Assembly (NCBI GenBank): GCA_905181935.1
Contig: CAJIZV010000003.1
Coordinates: forward strand, 570,001-634,000
DNA length: 64,000 nt
Source: an uncultured Amylibacter sp.
GTDB lineage: Bacteria > Pseudomonadota > Alphaproteobacteria > Rhodobacterales > Rhodobacteraceae
Direction: 5' to 3'
The stretch's first letter is position 1, and every line of letters starts with the position of its first letter. Positions 49,348-57,055 of this stretch are shown here, in pieces. Both the position numbers and the translations under genes were made by a program. Below the pieces are notes generated by a model that did no database searches, was not told the origin of the DNA, and saw nothing but the letters and a program-made list of their open reading frames with translations.

Positions 49348-50118
49348 ATGGAAAAAGAAATAAACGAAAGTCGCATTCCCACTAATTTGAGGACGCTTTT
49401 AATCTTAGAAGTAATTGGGCGCTCTGATGATGCAATGACTGCCACTGAAATCAATGACGAGATTGGATTGCCCAAGCAATCTGTTCATCGTTTGGTAGCT
49501 ACTTTAGAAAAAGAAGGGTTCTTGAATCGTGAACCTGGAGGTAAAAGATACCGCCCAAGCCGTAGATTACGTTTAATGGGAGCAGGCTTATTACATGCGT
49601 CACGATTTCACATTACTCGACACCAAGTTTTGCAAACTGTTGCATCTAAAGTTCAAGAGGCTGTAAATTATGTTGTACCAGAGGAAACTGGTATGAACTA
49701 TTTAGATCGTATTGAAACTAATTGGCCGTTTCGAGTACAGTTACCCGTTGGTACAAATGTACCATTTCACTGCACTGCAAGTGGTAAGTGTTTTATGGCA
49801 AGCCTCTCGAAAGCTGCGCGTTATAGATTTGTTTTAGGGCTTAACTTGGAAAAGTTGACTGATAAAACTTTTATTAATTCGGAAGAATTACTCATAGAAT
49901 TAGAGAAAATAGCTAAGCAGGGCTATGCTATAGACGATGAGGAGTTTATGGACGGGATGCGCGCAATTTCAGTACCTGTAACCGATAATACAGGACGCTT
50001 CGTTGCGGCGCTAGCATTTCATGGTCCCTCACAGCGCCTATCTGTATCTGTCATGAAGGATTGGAGTGAAGTTCTTTTTGATGGAGCAATGACACTTAAG
50101 CAGGGATTATTATCTTAA
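49348..50118 (+). CDS. IclR family transcriptional regulator
   Basis: A 256-residue regulator: N-terminal winged HTH (LEVIGRSDDAMTATEINDEIGLPKQSVHRLVATLEKEGFL) and C-terminal IclR effector domain (CTASGKCFMASLS, YAIDDEEFMDGMRAISVPV). Divergent from GMC-terC with a palindrome between. It overlaps the convergent zinc alcohol dehydrogenase by 4 bases, so it may also govern that catabolic set. Confidence 0.93.
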   Translation: MEKEINESRIPTNLRTLLILEVIGRSDDAMTATEINDEIGLPKQSVHRLVATLEKEGFLNREPGGKRYRPSRRLRLMGAGLLHASRFHITRHQVLQTVASKVQEAVNYVVPEETGMNYLDRIETNWPFRVQLPVGTNVPFHCTASGKCFMASLSKAARYRFVLGLNLEKLTDKTFINSEELLIELEKIAKQGYAIDDEEFMDGMRAISVPVTDNTGRFVAALAFHGPSQRLSVSVMKDWSEVLFDGAMTLKQGLLS

Positions 50119-51107
50119 GGATTTAGGATAATTTTAGGGGCTGCGATTTCGCCTCGTAAGATTTGCGAAAAAGCTTCGTTACCTTCAGATAATGGGCGAG
50201 CTTCATACCAATCTAAAGAACCAAAGCTACCATTAAAAATGGCGTGTGCTGTTTCTATAAAGTCTTGGCTTGTGTATGTATAAGTTCCAATGAAACTAAT
50301 TTCTTGTAAAGTTAGGCGGCGAATATCTAGTCCACCTTCACTATCACCTAAACCTATGTGGATAATGACACCCCCAGGCCTTGTTAAAGCGCAAGCATCT
50401 GCTCTGCTAGATGAAAATCCAACAGCATCGACAACTACATCGTAATTCGACAATTCACCATGGCCCTGATCAGGATCATAGACATCAAACCACGTATTGG
50501 CCTGTAAAAATGCACGTCTTGTTTGGTTAGGCTCTGCAATTTTGATTTTCTTTATACCCTTAGCCATCAATGAAAGTGCTGAACCAAGACCAATTGCACC
50601 TCCACCTATAACAAGAGTATTGGGCGATTTTATTCCTGTATCCACGGCGTCTAGCCCTAGGCGTATTGCGTGCCAGCAAACTGCCAAGGGTTCTGTCAGT
50701 GCCGCGTCGTTGAAAGATATGTTGTTAGGAACTTTAACTAAATTACGACTTGGCATTACAATCATTTCTGCAAATGCACCTTCTCGTGGCTGCATTGAAA
50801 TGATTTGCCTTTTGCCGCAAAGATTAGACCGCCCTGATCTGCATTCTTTACAAGTCTGGCAGGTTACTAAGGGATTAACAGTAACTCTTTCACCCTTCAT
50901 AGGCCCTTCAATGACATCACCAGCCGCCTCGTGCCCAAGAATTAGTGGTGCTGGGCGACGTTCATCATGTCCAAGATATGCATGCATATCTGAGCCACAA
51001 ATCCCAACTGAGCGAATTGCAATTAAATTTTCATCTGTACTTAATTTTGGATCGGGTACATCACAAAACTCTAATTGTTTTACATCAATATAAACGAGTG
51101 CCTTCAT
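50115..51107 (-). CDS. Zinc-dependent alcohol/polyol dehydrogenase
   Basis: A 330-residue MDR-superfamily enzyme. Catalytic zinc: Cys in SVGICGSDMH, GHEAAG. Structural zinc cysteines CQTCKECRSGRSNLC. NAD loop VIGGGAIGLGSAL. It resembles sorbitol/threonine/idonate dehydrogenases. It overlaps the SDR gene by ATGA and is the last gene of the HpsN-like unit, where it may be one of the accessory 2-dehydrogenases that equilibrate DHPS stereoisomers (inference). Confidence 0.9.
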   Translation of the reverse strand: MKALVYIDVKQLEFCDVPDPKLSTDENLIAIRSVGICGSDMHAYLGHDERRPAPLILGHEAAGDVIEGPMKGERVTVNPLVTCQTCKECRSGRSNLCGKRQIISMQPREGAFAEMIVMPSRNLVKVPNNISFNDAALTEPLAVCWHAIRLGLDAVDTGIKSPNTLVIGGGAIGLGSALSLMAKGIKKIKIAEPNQTRRAFLQANTWFDVYDPDQGHGELSNYDVVVDAVGFSSSRADACALTRPGGVIIHIGLGDSEGGLDIRRLTLQEISFIGTYTYTSQDFIETAHAIFNGSFGSLDWYEARPLSEGNEAFSQILRGEIAAPKIILNP

Positions 51108-51847
51108 TTTGCTGTAAAGCCTCCATCAACATAAAGTGTCTGACCAGTAATATATGCGCTGGCGTCAGAACATAAAAATTGTACTGGACCTTCTAAATCT
51201 TGCATCGTCCCATTACGCCCAATGCATGTTTGATCCGCATTTTTTTTAGCTAAAGTGGGATCAGAAAAAACAGGCGCAGTTAATTCAGTTGGAAAAAAAC
51301 CAGGCGCTATTGCATTTGCTGTTATTCCATCTCGCGACCATGCTTGTGCCATTGCTCGTGTCATTTGGACAACGCCACCTTTTGCTGCGCCATAAGAAAT
51401 TCCATTTTCAAAAGCTCGTTGTGATTGAAGAGATGCAAAGTTAATAATTCGCCCCCAACCAGCTTCTCGCATGGCAGGCACCATTGATTGTGCAAGAAAA
51501 AAAGGTGCACTTAAATTTATGTCTATTGCTGCATTCCATGCATCAAATGTAACATCATCAGCATGTTTTCTAGGGTTGAGCCCTGCTGCATTAATAAGGA
51601 TATCGACATCACCAAAAGGCGAAGCAATCTCTGAAGCTATGTCTGGTAGGGCTGCTATCACACTTAAGTCAGCAGTGACAAATGCTGTGTTGCCGTCAGT
51701 GTTTTCCACCCATTTACGCAGTGCTTCGTCACGTCTGGCTACGCCAATAACATTTGCACCATTGCTAACAAGGTGACTAGCCATAGCAAGGCCGATGCCT
51801 GAAGAGGCACCAGTAATAGCTATTGTTTTGCCGTTAACATCAAACAT
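51104..51847 (-). CDS. Short-chain dehydrogenase/reductase
   Basis: A 247-residue SDR: GASSGIGLAMA, ILINAAGLNPR, Ser in FASLQSQ, Tyr-Lys in SYGAAKGGV, C-terminal YITGQTLYVDGGFTAK. It resembles gluconate 5-dehydrogenase/KduD-type enzymes. It sits 2 bases after the HisD-like gene and overlaps the zinc ADH gene, so the three are co-translated and probably work on related hydroxy/keto intermediates. Confidence 0.92.
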   Translation of the reverse strand: MFDVNGKTIAITGASSGIGLAMASHLVSNGANVIGVARRDEALRKWVENTDGNTAFVTADLSVIAALPDIASEIASPFGDVDILINAAGLNPRKHADDVTFDAWNAAIDINLSAPFFLAQSMVPAMREAGWGRIINFASLQSQRAFENGISYGAAKGGVVQMTRAMAQAWSRDGITANAIAPGFFPTELTAPVFSDPTLAKKNADQTCIGRNGTMQDLEGPVQFLCSDASAYITGQTLYVDGGFTAK

Positions 51848-51849
51848 GT

Positions 51850-53157
51850 TTATCCTTTGGAGCTTAAATCAAAATTTTCGCCAGGAAAGTATTTTGCTAG
51901 CCTAATGTCCGCCGTACGAGCATGGCCTTCCATGCCTTCTAGTCGAGAAATACGTGCACAAGATTCAGCTACACGTTTAGCGCCTTCGCGTGTTGAACGC
52001 TGGTAAGTAACAACTTTCATATATTTATGAACTGATAAGCCACCAGTATATCGTGCCGAACGTGATGTTGGTAAAACGTGGTTGGGGCCTGATGACTTAT
52101 CTCCGTATGCAACAGTAGTTTCTTCACCCAAGAATAAAGATCCGTAACATGTGAGGCGATCTAGCCACCAATCCAAATCTGAGGCTTGTACTGTGAGGTG
52201 TTCGGGAGCGTAATCATCAGAAGTGGCTGCCATCTCTTCACGATCTGAACAAACTATCACTTCAGCATAGTCTCGCCAAGCAGCGGTAGCATTATCACGA
52301 TTTAAACCTGGTAAGCTTTCAATATAACCTGGCACTAATTCCATTACTTTTTCAGCTAATTCGCGGCTATCAGTAATCAACCAAACAGGTGAATTATATC
52401 CATGTTCAGCTTGACCAACCAAATCGCAGGCTACTATTTCTGCATCAGCGTTAGCATCTGCCAAAATTAAGCTATCGGTTGGCCCTGCAATCATGTCGAT
52501 TCCAACGCGGCCAAATAATTGACGCTTTGCTTCTGCAACAAATTGGTTTCCTGGGCCAACTATAATATCAGCTTGTGGCAAATCAAATAAACCGTAAGTC
52601 ATTGAGGCAACACCTTGAACGCCACCAAGAGATAATATCTTATCAGCGCCTGCCAAATCAGCGGCATAAATAATGGCAGGGTTTATCCCTTCATCTCCAT
52701 TTGGAGGAGAGCATGCTGTAATGTGGCCAACACCTGCTACTTTGGCTGTAGTAACAGTCATCATAGCGGACGCAATGTGCGCGTAGCGGCCACCAGGTAC
52801 ATAACATCCAGCAGCATTAACAGGTATCAATTTTTGTCCTGTTACTAGACCTGGATGTAATTCCATTTCCATATTTGTCATGGTGCCTTTTTGAGCAGAA
52901 GCAAAGCGCATAATATTGTCATGTGCAAAATGCATATCGTCACGAAGTTTTTGTGGAATTTTCTTTTTTGCTTCATCAATTTCATTACGTGACAAAATTG
53001 CATTGCCAGAATATTTATCAAATTTAGCGGAAATCTCTAACGCAACTTTCTCGCGACCCTCTTCGATATCAGATAAAATACCACGCACGATATCTTGTGT
53101 TGAACCTTCATCACTTTTAGCAGTTTTTTCGGCTTTTTTTAAATATTCTCGTGCCAT
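51850..53157 (-). CDS. HisD-family dehydrogenase, sulfopropanediol dehydrogenase (HpsN)-like
   Basis: A 435-residue paralogue of histidinol dehydrogenase. Zinc ligands Q249, H252, D353 and H412 and catalytic E319-H320 (YAPEHL) are all present. The substrate region (RYTGGLSVHKYMK) differs from the histidine-pathway enzyme and resembles HpsN, which oxidises 2,3-dihydroxypropane-1-sulfonate to sulfolactate. No his genes are nearby, and an SDR and ADH follow at once as in hpsNOP loci. ATG 53157 with AGGGA is preferred over an upstream TTG. Other HisD-like sugar-acid dehydrogenases remain possible. Confidence 0.78.
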   Translation of the reverse strand: MAREYLKKAEKTAKSDEGSTQDIVRGILSDIEEGREKVALEISAKFDKYSGNAILSRNEIDEAKKKIPQKLRDDMHFAHDNIMRFASAQKGTMTNMEMELHPGLVTGQKLIPVNAAGCYVPGGRYAHIASAMMTVTTAKVAGVGHITACSPPNGDEGINPAIIYAADLAGADKILSLGGVQGVASMTYGLFDLPQADIIVGPGNQFVAEAKRQLFGRVGIDMIAGPTDSLILADANADAEIVACDLVGQAEHGYNSPVWLITDSRELAEKVMELVPGYIESLPGLNRDNATAAWRDYAEVIVCSDREEMAATSDDYAPEHLTVQASDLDWWLDRLTCYGSLFLGEETTVAYGDKSSGPNHVLPTSRSARYTGGLSVHKYMKVVTYQRSTREGAKRVAESCARISRLEGMEGHARTADIRLAKYFPGENFDLSSKG

Positions 53158-53230
53158 GGATGGTCCCTTTGTAAACAATTTATCTTAATATTGGCCTATT
53201 ATGTTTTTTAGTCATAGTAGTATTTAAAAG

Positions 53231-53259
53231 TTTCGGATTTTCGAAATCTAATCTTCGAA
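53231..53259. promoter_or_regulatory. Repeated TTCGAA/TTCGGA elements before the HpsN-like gene
   Basis: TTTCGGA (53231), TTTCGAAA (53239-53246) and TTCGAA (53254-53259) lie in the 119-base gap between udh and the HisD-like gene, the two palindromes centred 14 bp apart. This may be an operator for an independent promoter of the downstream three-gene set. Confidence 0.35.
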
Positions 53260-53276
53260 AACACAACTCTCATGGT

Positions 53277-54113
53277 TTAAAATTGCTTTTTATCATCCAC
53301 TATTTTCATAGTTGCTATACCGCTATTACCTAATTCGACAGATGCAAATGGCCCGCCTTGGCACATATTGCCAGGATCATGTGGATCTAACATTTCACCC
53401 TCAGCAAAAATTTTGTCAGAAAACTGTTCAGCATTGTCTTTTGGTTTAAAGCCTAAGTGGCTGGCTAGAGTGTTGTCTACTGGCGAACGGTCATTGTTTG
53501 AGACACCATATACTATAGAAAACCCAGTCACCTGAGTGGTTATAGACTTTTCGACAAGTTGAATTAAGTCAGCGTACGATAACCATGAGCCAACTGCGCG
53601 TGCGTTTGATACTTGGGCGCATGAAAGAATTCGCATGCAGACAGCCTCCACTCCGCGCTTATCCCAATACAAAGAAGCCAAGTCTTCTGCAAAACATTTA
53701 GCTAAACCGTAGTATGTATCTGGCCTATGGGCTGCATCTATCCCTATGAAATCTGTTTTATTGTGCATCCCAACAGCGTGAATTGAGCTGGCGTAAACTA
53801 CACGACGAACTCCATTCTTATACGCAGCTTCCCAAACGTTATACGCACCTACAATATTTGATTGTAGAATGTCATCAAATGGAGCTTCATCACCGATGGC
53901 GCCAAAGTGAACGACCATGTCTGCGTCTTTTAATAACTCCACCATGGCAGGTAGATTAGATAAGTCTGCAGTGATATAGGTTTCGTTTGGATAAAGTTTT
54001 CCAATATCTGGAACTATGTCACTCGATACTAATGTGTCAGTTAATTTGAGCAATGGTTCTCGAAGGTAGGAACCCAGCCGCCCAGCGGCACCTGTAAGTA
54101 CGATTTTTTTCAT
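53277..54113 (-). CDS. udh: NAD-dependent uronate dehydrogenase-like protein
   Basis: A 278-residue extended-SDR protein resembling uronate dehydrogenase, which oxidises galacturonate or glucuronate to the aldarolactone. Cofactor loop TGAAGRLG, VVHFGAIG, Ser in YASSIHAVG, Tyr-Lys in YYGLAKCFAEDLA, and the C-terminal FKPKDNAEQF typical of Udh. It lies 10 bases after the FAD oxidoreductase gene, in a run otherwise concerned with N-compounds. The true substrate could be another hydroxy compound. Confidence 0.82.
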   Translation of the reverse strand: MKKIVLTGAAGRLGSYLREPLLKLTDTLVSSDIVPDIGKLYPNETYITADLSNLPAMVELLKDADMVVHFGAIGDEAPFDDILQSNIVGAYNVWEAAYKNGVRRVVYASSIHAVGMHNKTDFIGIDAAHRPDTYYGLAKCFAEDLASLYWDKRGVEAVCMRILSCAQVSNARAVGSWLSYADLIQLVEKSITTQVTGFSIVYGVSNNDRSPVDNTLASHLGFKPKDNAEQFSDKIFAEGEMLDPHDPGNMCQGGPFASVELGNSGIATMKIVDDKKQF

Positions 54114-54123
54114 TATATTTCCT

Positions 54124-55341
54124 TTATATTACTGCTTTTTCAACGAAAGGTTCGTTATTTTCAATGCGGGCATAGCTAAACGGCGATAAATCAAGACTGC
54201 GGTATTCACCATATGTTATCAATTCAGAAAGCCCACGACCCATTGCGGGAGATTGTTGGAAGCCATGACCAGAAAATCCATTAACAAACATAAAATTTTC
54301 CACTTCTGTGTGTGCTCCTATAATCGCATTTTGATCAAGAGTATTAAATGCGTAATGTCCTGCCCACGAATTAATCAATTTTATAGATTCAAATTGAGGA
54401 ATACGATTTGCAATAATTGGCCAGACTTTTTCCTGCCAAATAAAATGATCTTCAATAAAATCATTATAGTCCACTGCTAGGTCAAGATCTGGGGCGCAGC
54501 CTGCAAGATAATATGTACCTTCAGATCTCATGTGAATGCCAGTAGGATCGATTGTTAATGGCAAATCACAATTTAGAGTATGTTCTGCGTCAAAAACAAA
54601 TGTGTATCGCTTTCGTGGCTCTACCGGTATCTCTATGCCGGCCATTTGTGCTGTAAATCTGGCCCGTGGGCCTGAGGCATTAACAACTTGCCCAACAGAA
54701 ATTACTTCTCCAGATTTTAAAGTTATGGTTTTAACGCTGTTACCTTTTATATTTTTTTGCATGGAAACAGCTTCGTTTGTAATATATTCTGCACCGCGTT
54801 CACGAGCTGATCTTTTCCACCAATCAAATAGTGTGTTGCCGTCGAAATAACCCTCATCAATTAAATTGTGATTGCCCCCAATAATATCATCTAACATATA
54901 GAAGGGGTAATCACGCTTAATTTCGTCAGCGAGCATATACTTTGTTCCAGCACCAGATTTTTTTTGAATAATCTGTGCTTGTTGTAAAGTTTCTGCAAAC
55001 TCTAAATTGTCAGCTAAATACATATATCCAAAGCTTTGAAACGGCACGATGGGGACACGTTCATCTCCACCCATATACTCACGAAAGTTTTTTATAAAAT
55101 CAGCCCCAAATTGTGAAATTTTTACATTAATTTCTGTGCTGAATTGTTGCCTTATGCAACTGTTTGTATGTGCTGTTGAACTAAATTTATAAGTAGGATC
55201 TTTTTCAATTACTAATATAGATCCTTTGAAACTTGTATTAGTTGATAAAAACCATGCTACTGAGGAACCTAGCATTGCTCCACCAACAACTACAACATCG
55301 TAGCTTTTTTGTAATGGGCTAGTAGATATATTTTGTATCAT
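54124..55341 (-). CDS. FAD-dependent oxidoreductase, DAO fold (sarcosine oxidase beta-like)
   Basis: A 405-residue flavoprotein: VVVGGAMLGSSVAWFL, STAHTNSCIRQQFS near the flavin site, and the C-terminal FVNGFSGHGFQQSPAMGRGLSELI. The group includes sarcosine, dimethylglycine and D-amino-acid oxidases. ATG overlaps the hyuB stop (TAATG), so it is tightly coupled to the hydantoinase genes. Sarcosine or another N-methyl amino acid, the product of N-methylhydantoin opening, is an attractive substrate (inference). Confidence 0.87.
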   Translation of the reverse strand: MIQNISTSPLQKSYDVVVVGGAMLGSSVAWFLSTNTSFKGSILVIEKDPTYKFSSTAHTNSCIRQQFSTEINVKISQFGADFIKNFREYMGGDERVPIVPFQSFGYMYLADNLEFAETLQQAQIIQKKSGAGTKYMLADEIKRDYPFYMLDDIIGGNHNLIDEGYFDGNTLFDWWKRSARERGAEYITNEAVSMQKNIKGNSVKTITLKSGEVISVGQVVNASGPRARFTAQMAGIEIPVEPRKRYTFVFDAEHTLNCDLPLTIDPTGIHMRSEGTYYLAGCAPDLDLAVDYNDFIEDHFIWQEKVWPIIANRIPQFESIKLINSWAGHYAFNTLDQNAIIGAHTEVENFMFVNGFSGHGFQQSPAMGRGLSELITYGEYRSLDLSPFSYARIENNEPFVEKAVI

Positions 55342-57053
55342 TATTCTGTATAATCTCCTGATTTAACAGCAGTCAAAATTGCATCAATTTCGTTCTGTTT
55401 TATTCCATATATTTCACGAGCAACTTTCGCTGATATATACCCTCGGGCAAGGTCACGCTTTACAAGATCAGCTGCGCGGTCTTTAGGATTTCCGTAGCCA
55501 CCACCACCTGGAAATGCCATTATCACTTTGCGGCCATGAGGAACAAATTGTTTGCCTTTTCCACGCATCATGGATCCATCATCTTGATTAATGGTTGTAG
55601 ATGCACCTGCATTGCCTCCATGGCGACCAAGTGCCGGGTAATTTACTCGATCAAACATTGCTTGAATGTCAAATTCATGGCCTTCTATTGCACCTACCTC
55701 CATGTACTGACCAAGGCCGCCTCGCTGTTTTCCTGCGCCACCGGAATCAGGCCGTAGTTCTTTTCTCCAGATAATTACTGGCCCAGCATGCTCAGTTGCT
55801 TCGACAGGCATAGTCATTACTCCAGACGGAAAAGCGGTTGCATTTAATCCATCATGATTTGGGCGTGCGCCTGAACCTCCAGAGTTAAACGTCAAAACTT
55901 CGGATCTTCGAGCGCCATTGGGAGCAGGTGCATCGCTACGAGGGCGAAGTGAAACTTGAAAATTACAAAGACAGCCAGCTCCTTCTGCTGGAACCAGTCC
56001 AGGAACAATTTTATCAAAAGCATTAAATACGGTATCAGGCACAAAGTGACCAATTATGTGGCGTAAAGCAACGGGCGCAGGATGTATTGCATTCACGATT
56101 GTATCTACCGGTGCTTTTATTTCAAAAGGGGCTAGAGATGCTGCATTGTTTGGTATTTCAGGAGCAATCGCTACTTTGAGAGCATAACAGGCATAAGCTT
56201 TTGTGTAGACTAATGGACAGTTAATGCCTTTTTTATCAAGTTGAGATGAACCAGTAAAATCTGACACGATCCGATCTTCATACACAGTAACCCTAACTTT
56301 AAGTTTAATAGGAGTATCAAATCCATCCACTGTCATTTCGCCCACCTCAGACTTGCGTGGTAATGCCGCTATACGTTCGAGAGTAGCTCGACGAGAGTTT
56401 TCAAGGATAAAGCTCCCAATACCCTCTAAATTATTAAGATTAAACTCTTCCATCATACTGATGAGGCGACGGTGTCCAATTTCATTACATGTAGCAAGTG
56501 CATACATATCGCCAATTAATTGATCAGGTTCACGTACGTTACCTTTAACTATGCAAACAAGCGTATCATCAACTTTACCGCGGTTTGCGAACTTCATAAT
56601 TGGAATATATAAACCTTCTTCGTAAATGCTAGCAGCATCGGCTCCAAAACCTCGGCCACCAATATCGACAATATGTGCTGTACAAGCAAAGAACCCCACA
56701 AGTTTTCCTGCGTAAAAAGAGGGGGTAACCATCGTAATATCATGTAGGTGGCCTGTGCCTTCCCAGGGGTCGTTAGTAATGTATATGTCGCCTTCAAAAA
56801 TGTTTGCACGCCCAATTCGACGGATAAAATGTGAAACGGCATCTGCCATCGCATTAACATGGCCAGGCGTACCAGTGACGGCTTGAGCGAGCATTTGACC
56901 ATTTACATCATATGCGCCTGCAGATAAATCGCCAGCCTCTCTAACAGATGTAGAAAATGCCGTGCGAACAAGTGCTTGAGCCTGCTCCTCTACAACAGAA
57001 ATCAAACGGTTCCACATAACTTGATATGCAACTTCTGAATGTTTTTTCGTCAT
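55341..57053 (-). CDS. hyuB: ATP-dependent hydantoinase/oxoprolinase subunit B
   Basis: A 570-residue HyuB/acetone carboxylase-type subunit: MWNRLISVVEEQAQALVRTAFST, REAGDLSAGAYD, ITNDPWEGTGHLHDIT, TAHIVDIGGRG, and C-terminal AFPGGGGYGNPKDRA. It pairs with HyuA for ATP-driven opening of hydantoin, N-methylhydantoin or 5-oxoproline rings. ATG 57053 overlaps the hyuA stop, with GGAAGA upstream. Confidence 0.93.
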   Translation of the reverse strand: MTKKHSEVAYQVMWNRLISVVEEQAQALVRTAFSTSVREAGDLSAGAYDVNGQMLAQAVTGTPGHVNAMADAVSHFIRRIGRANIFEGDIYITNDPWEGTGHLHDITMVTPSFYAGKLVGFFACTAHIVDIGGRGFGADAASIYEEGLYIPIMKFANRGKVDDTLVCIVKGNVREPDQLIGDMYALATCNEIGHRRLISMMEEFNLNNLEGIGSFILENSRRATLERIAALPRKSEVGEMTVDGFDTPIKLKVRVTVYEDRIVSDFTGSSQLDKKGINCPLVYTKAYACYALKVAIAPEIPNNAASLAPFEIKAPVDTIVNAIHPAPVALRHIIGHFVPDTVFNAFDKIVPGLVPAEGAGCLCNFQVSLRPRSDAPAPNGARRSEVLTFNSGGSGARPNHDGLNATAFPSGVMTMPVEATEHAGPVIIWRKELRPDSGGAGKQRGGLGQYMEVGAIEGHEFDIQAMFDRVNYPALGRHGGNAGASTTINQDDGSMMRGKGKQFVPHGRKVIMAFPGGGGYGNPKDRAADLVKRDLARGYISAKVAREIYGIKQNEIDAILTAVKSGDYTE

Positions 57054-57055
57054 AA

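Noticed and set aside
51850-53157. Calling this gene hisD of histidine biosynthesis
   Set aside because: No other his genes are adjacent, the substrate loop differs, and it is coupled to an SDR and ADH; HpsN-like is the better call.
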